Both the position numbers and the translations under genes were made by a program. Positions 42,914 through 51,823 of a stretch of DNA of 64,000 nt are shown one piece after another. How positions within the stretch are numbered: the stretch's first letter is position 1; each line of letters starts with the position of its first letter. The notes beneath the pieces were generated by a model. It saw only the letters and a list, made by a program, of their open reading frames with translations. It did no database searches and was not told the DNA's origin. The DNA is from Pseudomonadota bacterium (GTDB lineage: Bacteria; Desulfobacterota; Desulfovibrionia; Desulfovibrionales; Desulfomicrobiaceae), in NCBI GenBank assembly GCA_023393525.1, contig JAEWKZ010000046.1, positions 1 to 64,000 of the forward strand, given 5' to 3'.

Positions 42914-43885
42914 TCAGCCCAGCGTCCACCAATTCAGGTAGCTTCCCGTGGCGGTCAGGGCGAGCGCGCAGAGCAGGGCTGCCACCAGAATGACGCGCAT
43001 CATGCCGCGAATGCGCCGTACGGACCAACTCACCCCGAGCGGTCCGAGGAACGGCTTGTCCTTGATCTCCCCGAAATAGCGGGTCGGCCCGCCCATGCTC
43101 ACTCCCGCCACATGGGCGGCGGCGCTCATGGGCCAGCCGGCGTTGGGGCTGTCCATGCCGCGTGCGTCGCGGGCGATGGGTTCCCATGCGGCGGGTCGGA
43201 GCAGCAGCCAGCCCGTGGCCCAGATGGAGATGGCGGCCAGGCGGGCGGGCATCCAGGCCAGGATGTCGTCGGCCCGCGCCCCGGCCTTGCCCAGTTCCTC
43301 GAAACGCTCGTTGCGGTACCCCCACATGGAGTCCACGGTGCTTACGGCCTTGTAGGCCCACAAGGCCGCCGGCCCCAGCAGGCAGAGCCAGAACAGGGGC
43401 GCCACGAAGCCGTCGTTGAAATTTTCGGCCAGGGTTTCTCCCAGGGCGCGGCAGACCTCGTCCTCGGTCATGTCCTCGGTGTCCCGGCTGACCAGTCCGG
43501 CGAGATGCGCCCGGGCCGCCGCCAGCCGACCGGTTTCAAGCAGGCGCAGGACCGTGTTTGTCTCCCGTAGAAGGCAGCCCAGGGCCAGGCCCGCATAGCC
43601 CAGGTACAGGGCCAGGATTTCGCCGACCAGGGGCAGGCCGGTCAGCAGGAGGACCAGGAGGGCGCAGCCCATGGTCGCGGCCGCCACGCTCAGCGCCCCG
43701 CCCAGGCGCGGGCCGAGGAAGAAGCGTCGCGCCGGAGCTTCCAGGCGCTCCAGCGCTTTGCCGATGAGCCGCACCGGATGGGGCCAGTCCCGGGGATCGC
43801 CGAAGAGCAGGTCCAGGATGATGCAGCCCAGCAGAAAGACGAAGAGTGACAGGTTCAGGGGCAGGTTGTAGAGCGTGTCCGGCAT
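42914..43885 (-). CDS. cbiB: Adenosylcobinamide-phosphate synthase CbiB
   Basis: Attaches the aminopropanol linker to adenosylcobyrate in cobalamin synthesis; an inner-membrane enzyme. The 323-aa protein has LDLLFGDPRDWPHPVRLIG near the start, a hallmark of CbiB/CobD, and several membrane segments. NFNDGFVAPLFW and DSMWGYRN are further family motifs. It lies 15 bases after trmL. Siroheme precursors made through hemB also feed corrinoid synthesis, but no other cob genes are in the window. Confidence 0.95.
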   Translation of the reverse strand: MPDTLYNLPLNLSLFVFLLGCIILDLLFGDPRDWPHPVRLIGKALERLEAPARRFFLGPRLGGALSVAAATMGCALLVLLLTGLPLVGEILALYLGYAGLALGCLLRETNTVLRLLETGRLAAARAHLAGLVSRDTEDMTEDEVCRALGETLAENFNDGFVAPLFWLCLLGPAALWAYKAVSTVDSMWGYRNERFEELGKAGARADDILAWMPARLAAISIWATGWLLLRPAAWEPIARDARGMDSPNAGWPMSAAAHVAGVSMGGPTRYFGEIKDKPFLGPLGVSWSVRRIRGMMRVILVAALLCALALTATGSYLNWWTLG

Positions 43886-43900
43886 GCGCGTCTCCGTTGG

Positions 43901-44377
43901 TTACGTGGCGGCGGGATGGCCTTCGCGCAGGTCCAGTTCCCCGGTCTGGCGATAGGCCTCGTAGAGCAGCACGGCGGCGGCGTTGGCCAGATTGACGCTT
44001 CTGACCTGTCCCCAGATGGGGATGCGCACCAGGTCCTGCGCGTCCTCGAGGACCTCCGGGGGCAATCCCCGGGTTTCGGGGCCGAGCACGATGATGTCGT
44101 CCGGCCTGAAGGAAAAGCGGTGGTGGGCCGTGCCCTGGCGGGCACTGGTGAACACCAGTCGTCCGGAGTCGCGGCCTTCCAGAAAAGCCTTCCATGACGG
44201 CCAGATCCGCTTGTCCACGTGGGGCCAGTAGTCGAGCCCGGCGCGTTTGAGATATTTGTCGTCCAGGCTGAAGCCCAGGGGTTCGATCAGGTTCAGGCGG
44301 GTGGTGGCGGCGGCGCAGAGCCGGGCGATGGTGCCGGTGTTGGGCGGAATTTCGGGCTCGTAAAGGGCGATTTGCAT
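43901..44377 (-). CDS. trmL: tRNA (cytidine/uridine-34-2'-O)-methyltransferase TrmL
   Basis: SPOUT methyltransferase modifying the wobble base of Leu tRNAs. The 158-aa protein begins MQIALYEPEIPPNTGTIARLC (N-terminal NTG motif) and has the knot motifs IIVLGPETRGLPPEV and VRIPIWGQVRSVNLANAAAV (in parts), all typical. First in a two-gene unit with cbiB. It diverges from rfbB across a 117-base region in which I find no confident promoter. Confidence 0.94.
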   Translation of the reverse strand: MQIALYEPEIPPNTGTIARLCAAATTRLNLIEPLGFSLDDKYLKRAGLDYWPHVDKRIWPSWKAFLEGRDSGRLVFTSARQGTAHHRFSFRPDDIIVLGPETRGLPPEVLEDAQDLVRIPIWGQVRSVNLANAAAVLLYEAYRQTGELDLREGHPAAT

Positions 44378-44494
44378 CTTCAGTTCTCTTTGCGTATTTT
44401 TATGGCTTGGCCGGTGCGGGATGGCCCTGACCGCGCCTTATCCACTTGGCTTTCAAATCCGCTTCCGTCAAGAACAGCGAAGCCGGGAGAACTC

Positions 44495-45520
44495 ATGTAT
44501 CTGCTCGTCACCGGAGGCTGCGGCTTCATCGGCTCCAATTTCATCCAGCACATGCTGTCCGTCCATGAGAACGTGGTCATCGTCAACCTGGACAAGCTGA
44601 CCTATGCGGGCAACCGCCGCAATCTGGCCGAAGTGGAACGCCTGCACCTGGGCAGCCGCTATCATTTCGCGCATGGCGACATCTGCGACCAGCAGCTCGT
44701 GCCCAACCTCATGCGGCGTTTCCCCTTCGACGCGGTGCTCAATTTCGCGGCCGAGTCCCACGTGGACCGCTCCATCAGCGACCCCTTCCCCTTTGTGACG
44801 ACCAACGTGCTGGGCACGCAGAACCTCCTCGAAGCCGCCCGGCGGGCCGGGATTCCCCGTTTCGTGCACATCTCCACCGACGAGGTCTACGGCTCCCTGG
44901 GGCCCACGGGTCAGTTCACCGAGGACACGCCCCTGGCGCCCAACTCCCCGTACTCGGCGTCCAAGGCCTCCTCGGACCTGCTGGCCCGGGCCTACTTCCA
45001 CACCTACAAGATGCCGGTCATCGTCACCCGCTGCTCCAACAACTACGGCCCCTACCAGTTTCCGGAGAAGCTCATCCCCCTGGTCTATCTGAAGGCTTCC
45101 CGCGGCGAGGCCGTCCCCGTCTACGGCGACGGGCGCAATGTGCGCGACTGGATCCACGTTTCGGACCACTGCCGGGGCGTCGAGGCCGCGCTGTTCAACG
45201 GCGAGCCCGGCGCGGTCTACAATTTCGGCGGGGATGCGGAGCGCGCCAATATTGACGTGGTTCGCGCCATCCTGCGTCTGACGGGCAGAGGCGAGGAACT
45301 CATCACCTTTGTCACGGACCGGCCCGGCCACGATCAGCGCTACGCCATGGCCTTCGAGCGTTCGACCCGCGATCTGGGCTGGACGCCGCGAATCGTTTTC
45401 GAGGAGGGGCTGGCCGACACCCTGGCCTGGTACGAGGCCAACGGAGCCTGGCTTGACGAAGTGCAGAGCGGCGCCTATCGGCGGTTCATGGATGAATGGT
45501 ACACGACGAGGCAGGCATGA
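44495..45520 (+). CDS. rfbB: dTDP-glucose 4,6-dehydratase
   Basis: Converts dTDP-glucose to dTDP-4-keto-6-deoxyglucose for rhamnose and related surface sugars. The 341-aa short-chain dehydrogenase has GGCGFIGSNFI at the N-terminus, the catalytic STDEVYGSL (Asp-Glu pair), and YSASKASSD (Tyr-x3-Lys). NNYGPYQFPEKLIP and RNVRDWIHVSDH are diagnostic for RfbB. The ATG has GGGAGA upstream. rfbD follows with a 4-base overlap; rfbA and rfbC are not in the window. Confidence 0.96.
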   Translation: MYLLVTGGCGFIGSNFIQHMLSVHENVVIVNLDKLTYAGNRRNLAEVERLHLGSRYHFAHGDICDQQLVPNLMRRFPFDAVLNFAAESHVDRSISDPFPFVTTNVLGTQNLLEAARRAGIPRFVHISTDEVYGSLGPTGQFTEDTPLAPNSPYSASKASSDLLARAYFHTYKMPVIVTRCSNNYGPYQFPEKLIPLVYLKASRGEAVPVYGDGRNVRDWIHVSDHCRGVEAALFNGEPGAVYNFGGDAERANIDVVRAILRLTGRGEELITFVTDRPGHDQRYAMAFERSTRDLGWTPRIVFEEGLADTLAWYEANGAWLDEVQSGAYRRFMDEWYTTRQA

Positions 45521-46380
45521 AAAACGCCGTGGTGCTGGGCGGGATGACCGGCCTGCTGGGACAGGCCCTGAGCATGGCCCTGAGCCGCCAGGGCTGGAAC
45601 GTGCACGCTCCCCGGCGTGACGAGCTTGATCTTTTCGACCGTCCGGCGGTGGAGGACTATCTCGTGCGGACCGGGGCGGATGTCCTTTTCAACACGGTGG
45701 CCTACACCAAGGTCGACCTGGCCGAGGACGAGCCCGCCGAAGCCTCCCGGCTCAATCGGCAGCTGCCGCTCATCCTGGGCAAGGCCGCGCTGGGCACAGG
45801 CGTGAGGCTTGTGCATTACAGCACGGATTTCGTCTTCAACGGCAAAAAGACAAGCCCCTACTCCCCCGAGGATCAGCCCGCGCCCTGCTCCGTTTACGGC
45901 CGGACCAAGCTGCAGGGCGAGCGGGAGCTTCTGGCCCTTGGCCTGCCCGGCCTGCTCATCATTCGCACCTCCTGGCTTTTCGGTCCGTGCAAGACCAATT
46001 TCGTGACCCGCATTCTGGAGCTGGCCGCGTCTCGCCCGGAGCTCTCCGTGGTCCACGACCAGATCGGCAGCCCTTCGTACACCCCGGATCTGGCCGTGAA
46101 TTCGCTGGCGCTCCTGGATAAGGGAGCGACCGGCATGTTTCACCTGGCCAACGCGGGGCGGGCCAGTTGGTGCGAGCTGGCCACCGAAGCCGTGCGCGGA
46201 GCGGATCTGCCCTGTCGGATCTCGCCCATCCCGTCATCGGAATACCCGCAGAAAGCGTGCCGCCCGGCCTATTCCGTTCTCGATCTGAACGCATTCACCG
46301 CCGTCACCGGCATCACCCCCAGACCCTGGCCGCAGGCCCTGCGCGAGTTTCTTTTTTCACGGGAAGACTGCCTGTCATGA
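45517..46380 (+). CDS. rfbD: dTDP-4-dehydrorhamnose reductase
   Basis: Last step of dTDP-L-rhamnose synthesis. The 287-aa protein has GGMTGLLGQAL (nucleotide-binding loop, with G-x-x-G-x-x-G), the segment FNTVAYTKVDLAEDEP, and the catalytic STDFVFNGKK and YGRTKLQGE. RTSWLFGP is also typical. It overlaps rfbB at its start and hrcA at its end by 4 bases each. Confidence 0.94.
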   Translation: MKNAVVLGGMTGLLGQALSMALSRQGWNVHAPRRDELDLFDRPAVEDYLVRTGADVLFNTVAYTKVDLAEDEPAEASRLNRQLPLILGKAALGTGVRLVHYSTDFVFNGKKTSPYSPEDQPAPCSVYGRTKLQGERELLALGLPGLLIIRTSWLFGPCKTNFVTRILELAASRPELSVVHDQIGSPSYTPDLAVNSLALLDKGATGMFHLANAGRASWCELATEAVRGADLPCRISPIPSSEYPQKACRPAYSVLDLNAFTAVTGITPRPWPQALREFLFSREDCLS

Positions 46381-47393
46381 TTTTAAGCAAGCGTGAAACC
46401 GCCGTTCTTTCCGCCGTGGTCGAGACCTACGTCGAAACCGCGCAACCCGTGTCCTCCCAGTCTCTGGCCGCCGGTCTGGGGCTGAGCCCCGCGTCCCTGC
46501 GCGCGACCATGGCCGCGCTGACCGAAAAGGAGTATCTGCGGCAGCCGCATGCCTCCGCCGGGCGCATTCCCACGGTTGCGGGCTTCCGCTACTATCTCGA
46601 CCAGGTCTTGCAGATGGGGCCCCTGCCGCGCCGGGTGCAATCCCGGCTGCACGAGCATATCCAGCCCGGCGAGGGCGATCTGACCCAGGTCTTGCGCCGC
46701 GCGGCCCGCGCCCTGTCTTCCCTGACCCACCAGGTCTGCGTGGTCATGGCCCCGCGCCAGGATCTGGCCCGCTGGAGGCAGATCGATTTCATCCTGTTGC
46801 GGCCAGGCATGATCATGGCCGTGCTGGTCATGCAGGGCGGATTGATCAGCAACCGCCTGGTGCAGATGGACGAGAACCTCTGCGCCGACGATCTCGTGCG
46901 TTACGGGAACTATCTGAACAGCCTGTTCGAGGGCCGCACCACCCAGGAAGTGCGCGGCGAGATCGAGCGCCAGCTCGCCAGCGCGCGCAAGACCCTGGAC
47001 GCCTACCGCAGGGCCTGGGAGCTGGCCGCGCAGGCCCTGTCCGAGGAGGAGCAGCCCGAGGTCTTTGTCGGGGGCACGAGCCATCTGACCGATCAGCCCG
47101 AATTCACGGAACTGGAGACCATCCAGGAGCTTCTGCGGCTCATCGAGGAGCGTTCCCGCCTGCTTGAACTGCTGGACAAGACCTCGGCCAGCCAGTCCGT
47201 GTCGGTCAGCCTGACCCAGGACATGCCCGGTCTTGCGGCCTGCTCCCTGGTGGCCTCTCCCTACAGCGCCTTTTCAAGCAATCACGGCACGTTGGCCGTG
47301 CTTGGCCCGGTGCGGATGAACTACGCGCGCATCGTGCCCATGGTTGACTTTGCCGCTCAAATACTTAGTCAGTGCCTCAAATCACGCTTCTAG
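46377..47393 (+). CDS. hrcA: Heat-inducible transcription repressor HrcA
   Basis: Repressor of groE/dnaK-class genes through CIRCE operators. The 338-aa protein has an N-terminal winged helix (KRETAVLSAVVETYVETAQPV in parts, SSQSLAAGLGLSPASLRATMAALTEKEYL in parts) and HASAGRIPTVAGFRYY, a very conserved HrcA motif. A GAF-like domain and the C-terminal NYARIVPMVDFAAQILSQCL region follow. It is coupled to rfbD by an ATGA overlap, so transcription from the sugar genes reaches it; grpE follows after 50 bases. Confidence 0.94.
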   Translation: MILSKRETAVLSAVVETYVETAQPVSSQSLAAGLGLSPASLRATMAALTEKEYLRQPHASAGRIPTVAGFRYYLDQVLQMGPLPRRVQSRLHEHIQPGEGDLTQVLRRAARALSSLTHQVCVVMAPRQDLARWRQIDFILLRPGMIMAVLVMQGGLISNRLVQMDENLCADDLVRYGNYLNSLFEGRTTQEVRGEIERQLASARKTLDAYRRAWELAAQALSEEEQPEVFVGGTSHLTDQPEFTELETIQELLRLIEERSRLLELLDKTSASQSVSVSLTQDMPGLAACSLVASPYSAFSSNHGTLAVLGPVRMNYARIVPMVDFAAQILSQCLKSRF

Positions 47394-47443
47394 GAATCGG
47401 CGTGAAGCGATTTTTCAAATATTTCAAGGATCAGGAGTTTTTC

Positions 47444-47989
47444 ATGTCCAACAAGGAAAAAGAGGCCCAGGCCCCGGAAGATATCCAGACCGAAACCCCC
47501 GTCGAAGAGACCCGGGAATTGACCCTGGAGGAAAAGTACGCGCAGGCCCTGGCCGACGTGGAAGAACTGAAAAAGGACAATCTGCGCGTCCTGGCGGACA
47601 GCGAGAACTTCAAGAAGCGCCTGCTGCGCGAGAAGGACGAATTCTTCAAATTCGCCACCTCCGCCATCCTGGAGGAGATCATCCCGGTCATGGACAACCT
47701 GGACCTGGCCCTGGCCCACGGACGGCAGGCCGAAGCCTGCAAGGATCTGGTCACGGGCGTGGAAATGACCATGAACATCTTCCTGGACACCATGAAGAAA
47801 CACGGGCTGGAGCAGATCGCGGCGGTGGACGTGCCTTTCGACCCCGCCTGTCACGAGGCCCTGGGCCAAATCGAGCGCGACGACGTGGACGAGAACACGG
47901 TCTGCCAGATGTTGCAGAAGGGATACATGCTCAAGGATCGGCTCTTGCGTCCGGCCAAGGTCATGGTCAGCCGCAAGGCGGGGGCATAG
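47444..47989 (+). CDS. grpE: GrpE nucleotide exchange factor
   Basis: Co-chaperone that releases ADP from DnaK. The 181-aa protein has an acidic N-terminus, a long coiled coil (EEKYAQALADVEELKKDNLRVLADSENFKKRL in parts) and a C-terminal beta domain with PFDPACHEALGQ and ENTVCQMLQKGYMLKDRLLRPAKV-type ending (split here: LQKGYMLKDRLLRPA). The start MSNKEKE was chosen for the AGGAG 8 bases upstream; a longer in-frame start overlaps hrcA. Confidence 0.94.
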   Translation: MSNKEKEAQAPEDIQTETPVEETRELTLEEKYAQALADVEELKKDNLRVLADSENFKKRLLREKDEFFKFATSAILEEIIPVMDNLDLALAHGRQAEACKDLVTGVEMTMNIFLDTMKKHGLEQIAAVDVPFDPACHEALGQIERDDVDENTVCQMLQKGYMLKDRLLRPAKVMVSRKAGA

Positions 47990-47992
47990 GTC

Positions 47993-48358
47993 ATGGCCCA
48001 GACCGTCGCCGTGCTCGGTGCGAGCCACAAGCCAGAGCGCTATTCCAACCAGGCCGTGCGCATGCTCAAGGAGTACGGACACGAGGTCATCCCCGTCACG
48101 CCGGGGCGGGCCGTGATCGAGGATTTGCCCGTGGCCGCGGACCTGGGCGGCATCGAGCGCAAGGTCGACACCTTGACCCTCTACGTGGGCCCTGAACGCA
48201 GCGCCCAGCTGCAGGATGCGATCCTGGCCCTGAAGCCGGGCCGCGTCATCCTGAACCCCGGCACGGAATCTCTGGCCCTGGAACAGGCCCTGACAGAGGC
48301 GGGCATTCCCTGGGAGCACGCCTGCACGCTGGTCATGCTCAGAACAGGGCAATTCTAG
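47993..48358 (+). CDS. CoA-binding domain protein (YccU-like)
   Basis: A 121-aa single-domain protein with a Rossmann-type CoA-binding fold: VAVLGASHKPERYSNQAVRML, GHEVIPVTPGRA and KPGRVILNPGTES. It resembles the succinyl-CoA synthetase alpha N-terminal fold and the YccU family. Function unknown. It starts 3 bases after grpE. Confidence 0.82.
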   Translation: MAQTVAVLGASHKPERYSNQAVRMLKEYGHEVIPVTPGRAVIEDLPVAADLGGIERKVDTLTLYVGPERSAQLQDAILALKPGRVILNPGTESLALEQALTEAGIPWEHACTLVMLRTGQF

Positions 48359-48365
48359 TCTTCAT

Positions 48366-48391
48366 CCGGGGAACCGTTTCCGGTTCCCCGG
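48366..48391. terminator. Strong hairpin between convergent transcripts
   Basis: A perfect 11-bp stem (CCGGGGAACCG with CGGTTCCCCGG) with a TTTC loop sits between the CoA-binding gene (plus) and the rhomboid gene (minus). No T run follows on either strand, so it is a likely but non-classical bidirectional terminator. Confidence 0.6.
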
Positions 48392-48394
48392 GCC

Positions 48395-49273
48395 TCATGC
48401 TCCAACCGCTCCCCGGGCCAGAATCCAGGCCCAGATCGACAGGGCGAGCCCCCCGGCTCCGCCCAGATTTCCGACCCACGCCTTCCATCCCGTGGCGCCG
48501 TGCCATCCTCCGACCAGAAATCCGAACGGCAACCCGCAGCACAGCCCGAATAGGTGCGCGCCCAGATCGACGCGCTCCTCGCCCGCGCCGAGCATGGCCA
48601 GCAGGCTGAACCCGAAGCCCAGGGCCAGCAGCGGCGTCTGCCATCTGGAGCCGTGCCCGGCCTGTCCCGCGCCTCCGGCCAGGACTCCGATGAGTCCGAA
48701 GACACCCGTGGACGCCCCCACGCTCAGGTGGTCCGGGGCCTGGGCCCAGGCGTTGACGGCATTGCCCAGGGCTCCGGCCAGCACGAAGAGACCCCAGGTC
48801 AGCCCCGATCCGATGCGTCGCGCCAGAAGCGAGGCCAGCACCGCCAGGGCGCCGGCGTTGGCCAGGAGATGCCCGGCGTCGGCGTGCAGGAAGAGCGCAG
48901 TCACGCAGCGCCACCACTCTCCGGCCAGGATGAGCGCGGCGTCGGCCCGGCCGGAGAGATGCCAGGACATGCGGCGGCCGGGTTCCTGGTCGAGCCAGAC
49001 GGTCAGGGCGAGGAAGACGGCGATGATCAGCAGGCTGACCCAGGAATTGTCGGGCAGGGGGGGCTTGCGCGGCAGGAGCCTGTTTTCCTGCTCGTAGGAA
49101 AGAATCTCCCGCACGGCGAGTTCGGCCAGGGCCGGGGAGACCAGAAGCCGCCCATGCTCGACGCGGTTCAGGAGCCTTCGGCTGGACAGGACCAGGGACC
49201 AGACGCGGACGGTGGCCTTGTCGGGGCTGTGTTTCGAGGTGGCCAGGGCCAGGGTGGGCAGAATGTCTATCAC
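48395..49273 (-). CDS. Rhomboid family intramembrane serine protease
   Basis: A 292-aa membrane protein. The N-terminal 85 residues are cytosolic, followed by about six to seven membrane segments. The catalytic Ser lies in SVGASTGVFGL (GxSx motif at about 195) and the catalytic His in LGAHLFGLCCG. The first conserved His cluster is FLHADAGHLLANA. Substrate unknown. It starts directly after the ElyC-like gene and is the last gene of the glgP operon. Confidence 0.88.
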   Translation of the reverse strand: MIDILPTLALATSKHSPDKATVRVWSLVLSSRRLLNRVEHGRLLVSPALAELAVREILSYEQENRLLPRKPPLPDNSWVSLLIIAVFLALTVWLDQEPGRRMSWHLSGRADAALILAGEWWRCVTALFLHADAGHLLANAGALAVLASLLARRIGSGLTWGLFVLAGALGNAVNAWAQAPDHLSVGASTGVFGLIGVLAGGAGQAGHGSRWQTPLLALGFGFSLLAMLGAGEERVDLGAHLFGLCCGLPFGFLVGGWHGATGWKAWVGNLGGAGGLALSIWAWILARGAVGA

Positions 49274-50056
49274 TTAAGGTAGGGTTACCTGTCCGCGCAG
49301 AAATGACCAGGCCAAACCCAGGTATTCGTGCACGGCCATGTGGCAGGTCGTGATGTTGTCGGGTGCCGGCAGGAAGTATTCGGCCTCGCCCTTGGCCCGG
49401 TAATAGGCGGGCGCGGGGATGGGTTTCAAGCCCAGGTTCTCGAGCAGCTTCACGGCGCGCAGCATGTGCGAGGCCGAGGTGACCAGAACGAAATCGTCGG
49501 TTCCGGCCAGATTTTTGATGCGCAGCGCCTCGTCGTGGGTGTCGAGGACCTTGTCCGAGAGCATGATGCGGCTCGGATCGAAGCCCATTCCCACGGCGGT
49601 CGCGGCCATGACCTGCGCGTTGGACTGACGGTCCGCGAACTTGCCGCCCGAAAGAACCAGGATCGAGCCGGGAAAACGCGAGGCCACGCGGATGCCTTCG
49701 CTCAGCCGGTACACTGCGGCGGGCTCGAGCATGGCTCCGGGCGGCAGGCTCTGGTCCGTCCAGTGCCCCGAGCCGAGCACGACCACCCATTTGACCCGTT
49801 TTCCGGCGATGTCCGAGCTGGTCAGGTCAAGGGCCGGGTAGGCGCGTTCGAGGGGGCTGATCAGGTAGCCGGACACGGTGTTCAGGGAAAAGGCGTAGAG
49901 CAGCAGCGTGCCGAGCACAAAGGGGGCGACGGCCTCCTTGGAGCGGCGCAGGACGACGTAGACGAGGCCGAGGGCGAAAAGGAGAAGGCAGACCGACAGG
50001 GGCATGAAGAGGGTGCCCAGGGCTTTTTTGAGAATGAAGCCCGCGCCCGCGTTCAT
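49274..50056 (-). CDS. ElyC/SanA/YdcF family membrane protein (DUF218)
   Basis: A 260-aa protein with two N-terminal membrane segments and a periplasmic DUF218 domain: VVVLGSGHWTD, ILVLSGGKFADRQSNAQVM and LVTSASHMLRAVKLLENLGL. E. coli ElyC affects peptidoglycan and carrier-lipid homeostasis; the exact reaction is not known. Its start overlaps the aroC stop by 4 bases. Confidence 0.87.
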   Translation of the reverse strand: MNAGAGFILKKALGTLFMPLSVCLLLFALGLVYVVLRRSKEAVAPFVLGTLLLYAFSLNTVSGYLISPLERAYPALDLTSSDIAGKRVKWVVVLGSGHWTDQSLPPGAMLEPAAVYRLSEGIRVASRFPGSILVLSGGKFADRQSNAQVMAATAVGMGFDPSRIMLSDKVLDTHDEALRIKNLAGTDDFVLVTSASHMLRAVKLLENLGLKPIPAPAYYRAKGEAEYFLPAPDNITTCHMAVHEYLGLAWSFLRGQVTLP

Positions 50057-51117
50057 GTGCCGGTTCCCATGCGCCGCTGCGACAGGACCATGTCGGCCAG
50101 GACCAGGCGGACCATGGCGCAGAGTACCGGCACGACCCGGGGAATGGCGCAGATGTCGTGGCGGCCGCCCACACGGATGGTGCGCGCCGAACCGAAGCGG
50201 TCCACGGTCTGCTGTTCGAGGGCGATGGAGGGAATGGGCTTGATCGCGGCCCGCAGCACGATGTCCTGGCCGCTGGAGATCCCGGCCAGGATTCCGCCTG
50301 CGTTGTTGGAGGCGAACCCGCTTGCGCCCATGGCGTCGTTGTTTTCGCTGCCGAGCATGCGGCTGGCTGCGAATCCGACTCCGATCTCGACCCCCTTGAC
50401 CGCGCCCACGCTCATCAGCGCCCCTGCCAGGCGGGCGTCAAGCTTGTCGAAGACGGGTTCGCCAAGCCCCGCCGGCACGCCGCCGGCGCGAACCTCGACG
50501 ATGCCCCCCAGGGTGTCGCCCCGGGCCGCGACGTCCTTGACCCGCTCCTGCCAGCGCAGGACGGCGGCATCATCGGCCGCGAAGAAAGGGCGGTCGGCGG
50601 CGTGGTCCAGGTCGGTGGTTTCGGACGCGATGCCCCCGAGCTCCACCGTTGCCGCTTTCACGGTGACGCCAAGCGTGCGCAGAAAGGCCATGGCCACGGC
50701 CCCCCCCGCCACCCGCGACACGGTTTCCCGCCCCGAGGAGCGGCCTCCGCCGCGATAATCGCGCAGGCCGTACTTGGCCTGGTAGGTCATGTCCCCGTGC
50801 CCGGGGCGGAAGATGTCCTTCAATTCCCCGTAATCACGGGAGCGCTGGTCCGTGTTTTCGATCACGAAGCCAATGGGCGTGCCGGTGGTGCGGCCTTCGA
50901 AGACCCCGGACAAAAGCCGGACCGCGTCCGGCTCGTTGCGGGCGGTGACGGCCGGGCCGCCCTGGCCGGGCCTGCGCTTGTCCAGTTCGGTCTGAATCGT
51001 TGCCTCGTCCAGGGCGATGCCGGCGGGGCATCCGTCCACCACCCCGCCCAGGGCCGGGCCGTGGGACTCGCCGAAGGTCGTCAGTTTGAAAATGCTGCCG
51101 AACGTGTTTCCAGCCAT
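50053..51117 (-). CDS. aroC: Chorismate synthase
   Basis: Final shikimate-pathway step, converting EPSP to chorismate with reduced FMN. The 354-aa protein has the three family signatures GESHGPALGGVVDGCPAG, RGGGRSSGRETVSRVAGGA and, near the C-terminus, RVGGRHDICAIPRVVPV. It lies 25 bases after the TrmH-like gene and overlaps the ElyC-like gene. Confidence 0.97.
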   Translation of the reverse strand: MAGNTFGSIFKLTTFGESHGPALGGVVDGCPAGIALDEATIQTELDKRRPGQGGPAVTARNEPDAVRLLSGVFEGRTTGTPIGFVIENTDQRSRDYGELKDIFRPGHGDMTYQAKYGLRDYRGGGRSSGRETVSRVAGGAVAMAFLRTLGVTVKAATVELGGIASETTDLDHAADRPFFAADDAAVLRWQERVKDVAARGDTLGGIVEVRAGGVPAGLGEPVFDKLDARLAGALMSVGAVKGVEIGVGFAASRMLGSENNDAMGASGFASNNAGGILAGISSGQDIVLRAAIKPIPSIALEQQTVDRFGSARTIRVGGRHDICAIPRVVPVLCAMVRLVLADMVLSQRRMGTGT

Positions 51118-51142
51118 TGGTTCTCCAGGGGCCGCGCCCCGG

Positions 51143-51748
51143 CTAGTAGTCTTTGCCGCGCTTGCACCAGTCGGCGTATATTTCCTCGAAGCTGTCCCCG
51201 TCCAGCGCGCTTTGCCCGTACATCCCGGCGGCCAGGCGCTGGCGCATGGCCTCGTAGAGGATGGTCGCCGCGGCCACGGACACGTTCAGGCTCTGCACCA
51301 TGCCGAACATGGGAATGTAGATTTCGTCCGGCACGTGGGCCTTCACGTCGGGATCCATACCGCGGTGCTCGTTGCCGAGGATGATGGCCGTGGGCCTGGT
51401 GAAGTCGATGTCCATGATGGGCCGGGCCGAGGGGCCAAAGCCCGTGCCCACGATCTGCATGCCCTGGCCGCGCAGGCCCTGTATCATGGTTCCGGCATCG
51501 CGGTGCCTGGTCAGGTCGATCCATTTCTTGGCGGACCCGGAGGAGCTGTTGGCCAGGGATGGGAATTTTTCTTTGGTATAGTACAAGTGCACGCCGAACA
51601 CCCCGAAGGCGTCGCAGCTGCGCAGGATGGCGGACACGTTGTGGGGATCGTGGATGTTGTTCAGCACCAGGGTCAGGTCGGGCTGGCGTTTGGCCAGCAC
51701 GGATCTGAGTCTGGTCTTGCGGTCTTCGGTCATGAATCTGTCGGGCAT
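51143..51748 (-). CDS. trmH: SPOUT RNA methyltransferase, TrmH (tRNA Gm18) type
   Basis: Predicted 2'-O-methyltransferase for G18 of tRNA. The 201-aa protein has the three SPOUT motifs: NNIHDPHNVSAILRSCDAFG, AIILGNEHRGM and IPMFGMVQSLNVSVAAATIL. Length and the C-terminal helix fit TrmH rather than the longer RlmB. The start could be M1 or M6. The gene lies between tlyA and aroC. Confidence 0.87.
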   Translation of the reverse strand: MPDRFMTEDRKTRLRSVLAKRQPDLTLVLNNIHDPHNVSAILRSCDAFGVFGVHLYYTKEKFPSLANSSSGSAKKWIDLTRHRDAGTMIQGLRGQGMQIVGTGFGPSARPIMDIDFTRPTAIILGNEHRGMDPDVKAHVPDEIYIPMFGMVQSLNVSVAAATILYEAMRQRLAAGMYGQSALDGDSFEEIYADWCKRGKDY

Positions 51749-51823
51749 GGGTCCAAATCCGGTTGCGGTTGCAGGGCGTGGGGGCTTCAGTATCCTGACT
51801 CGCCTGTCTTGGCAAAGCGGCTC

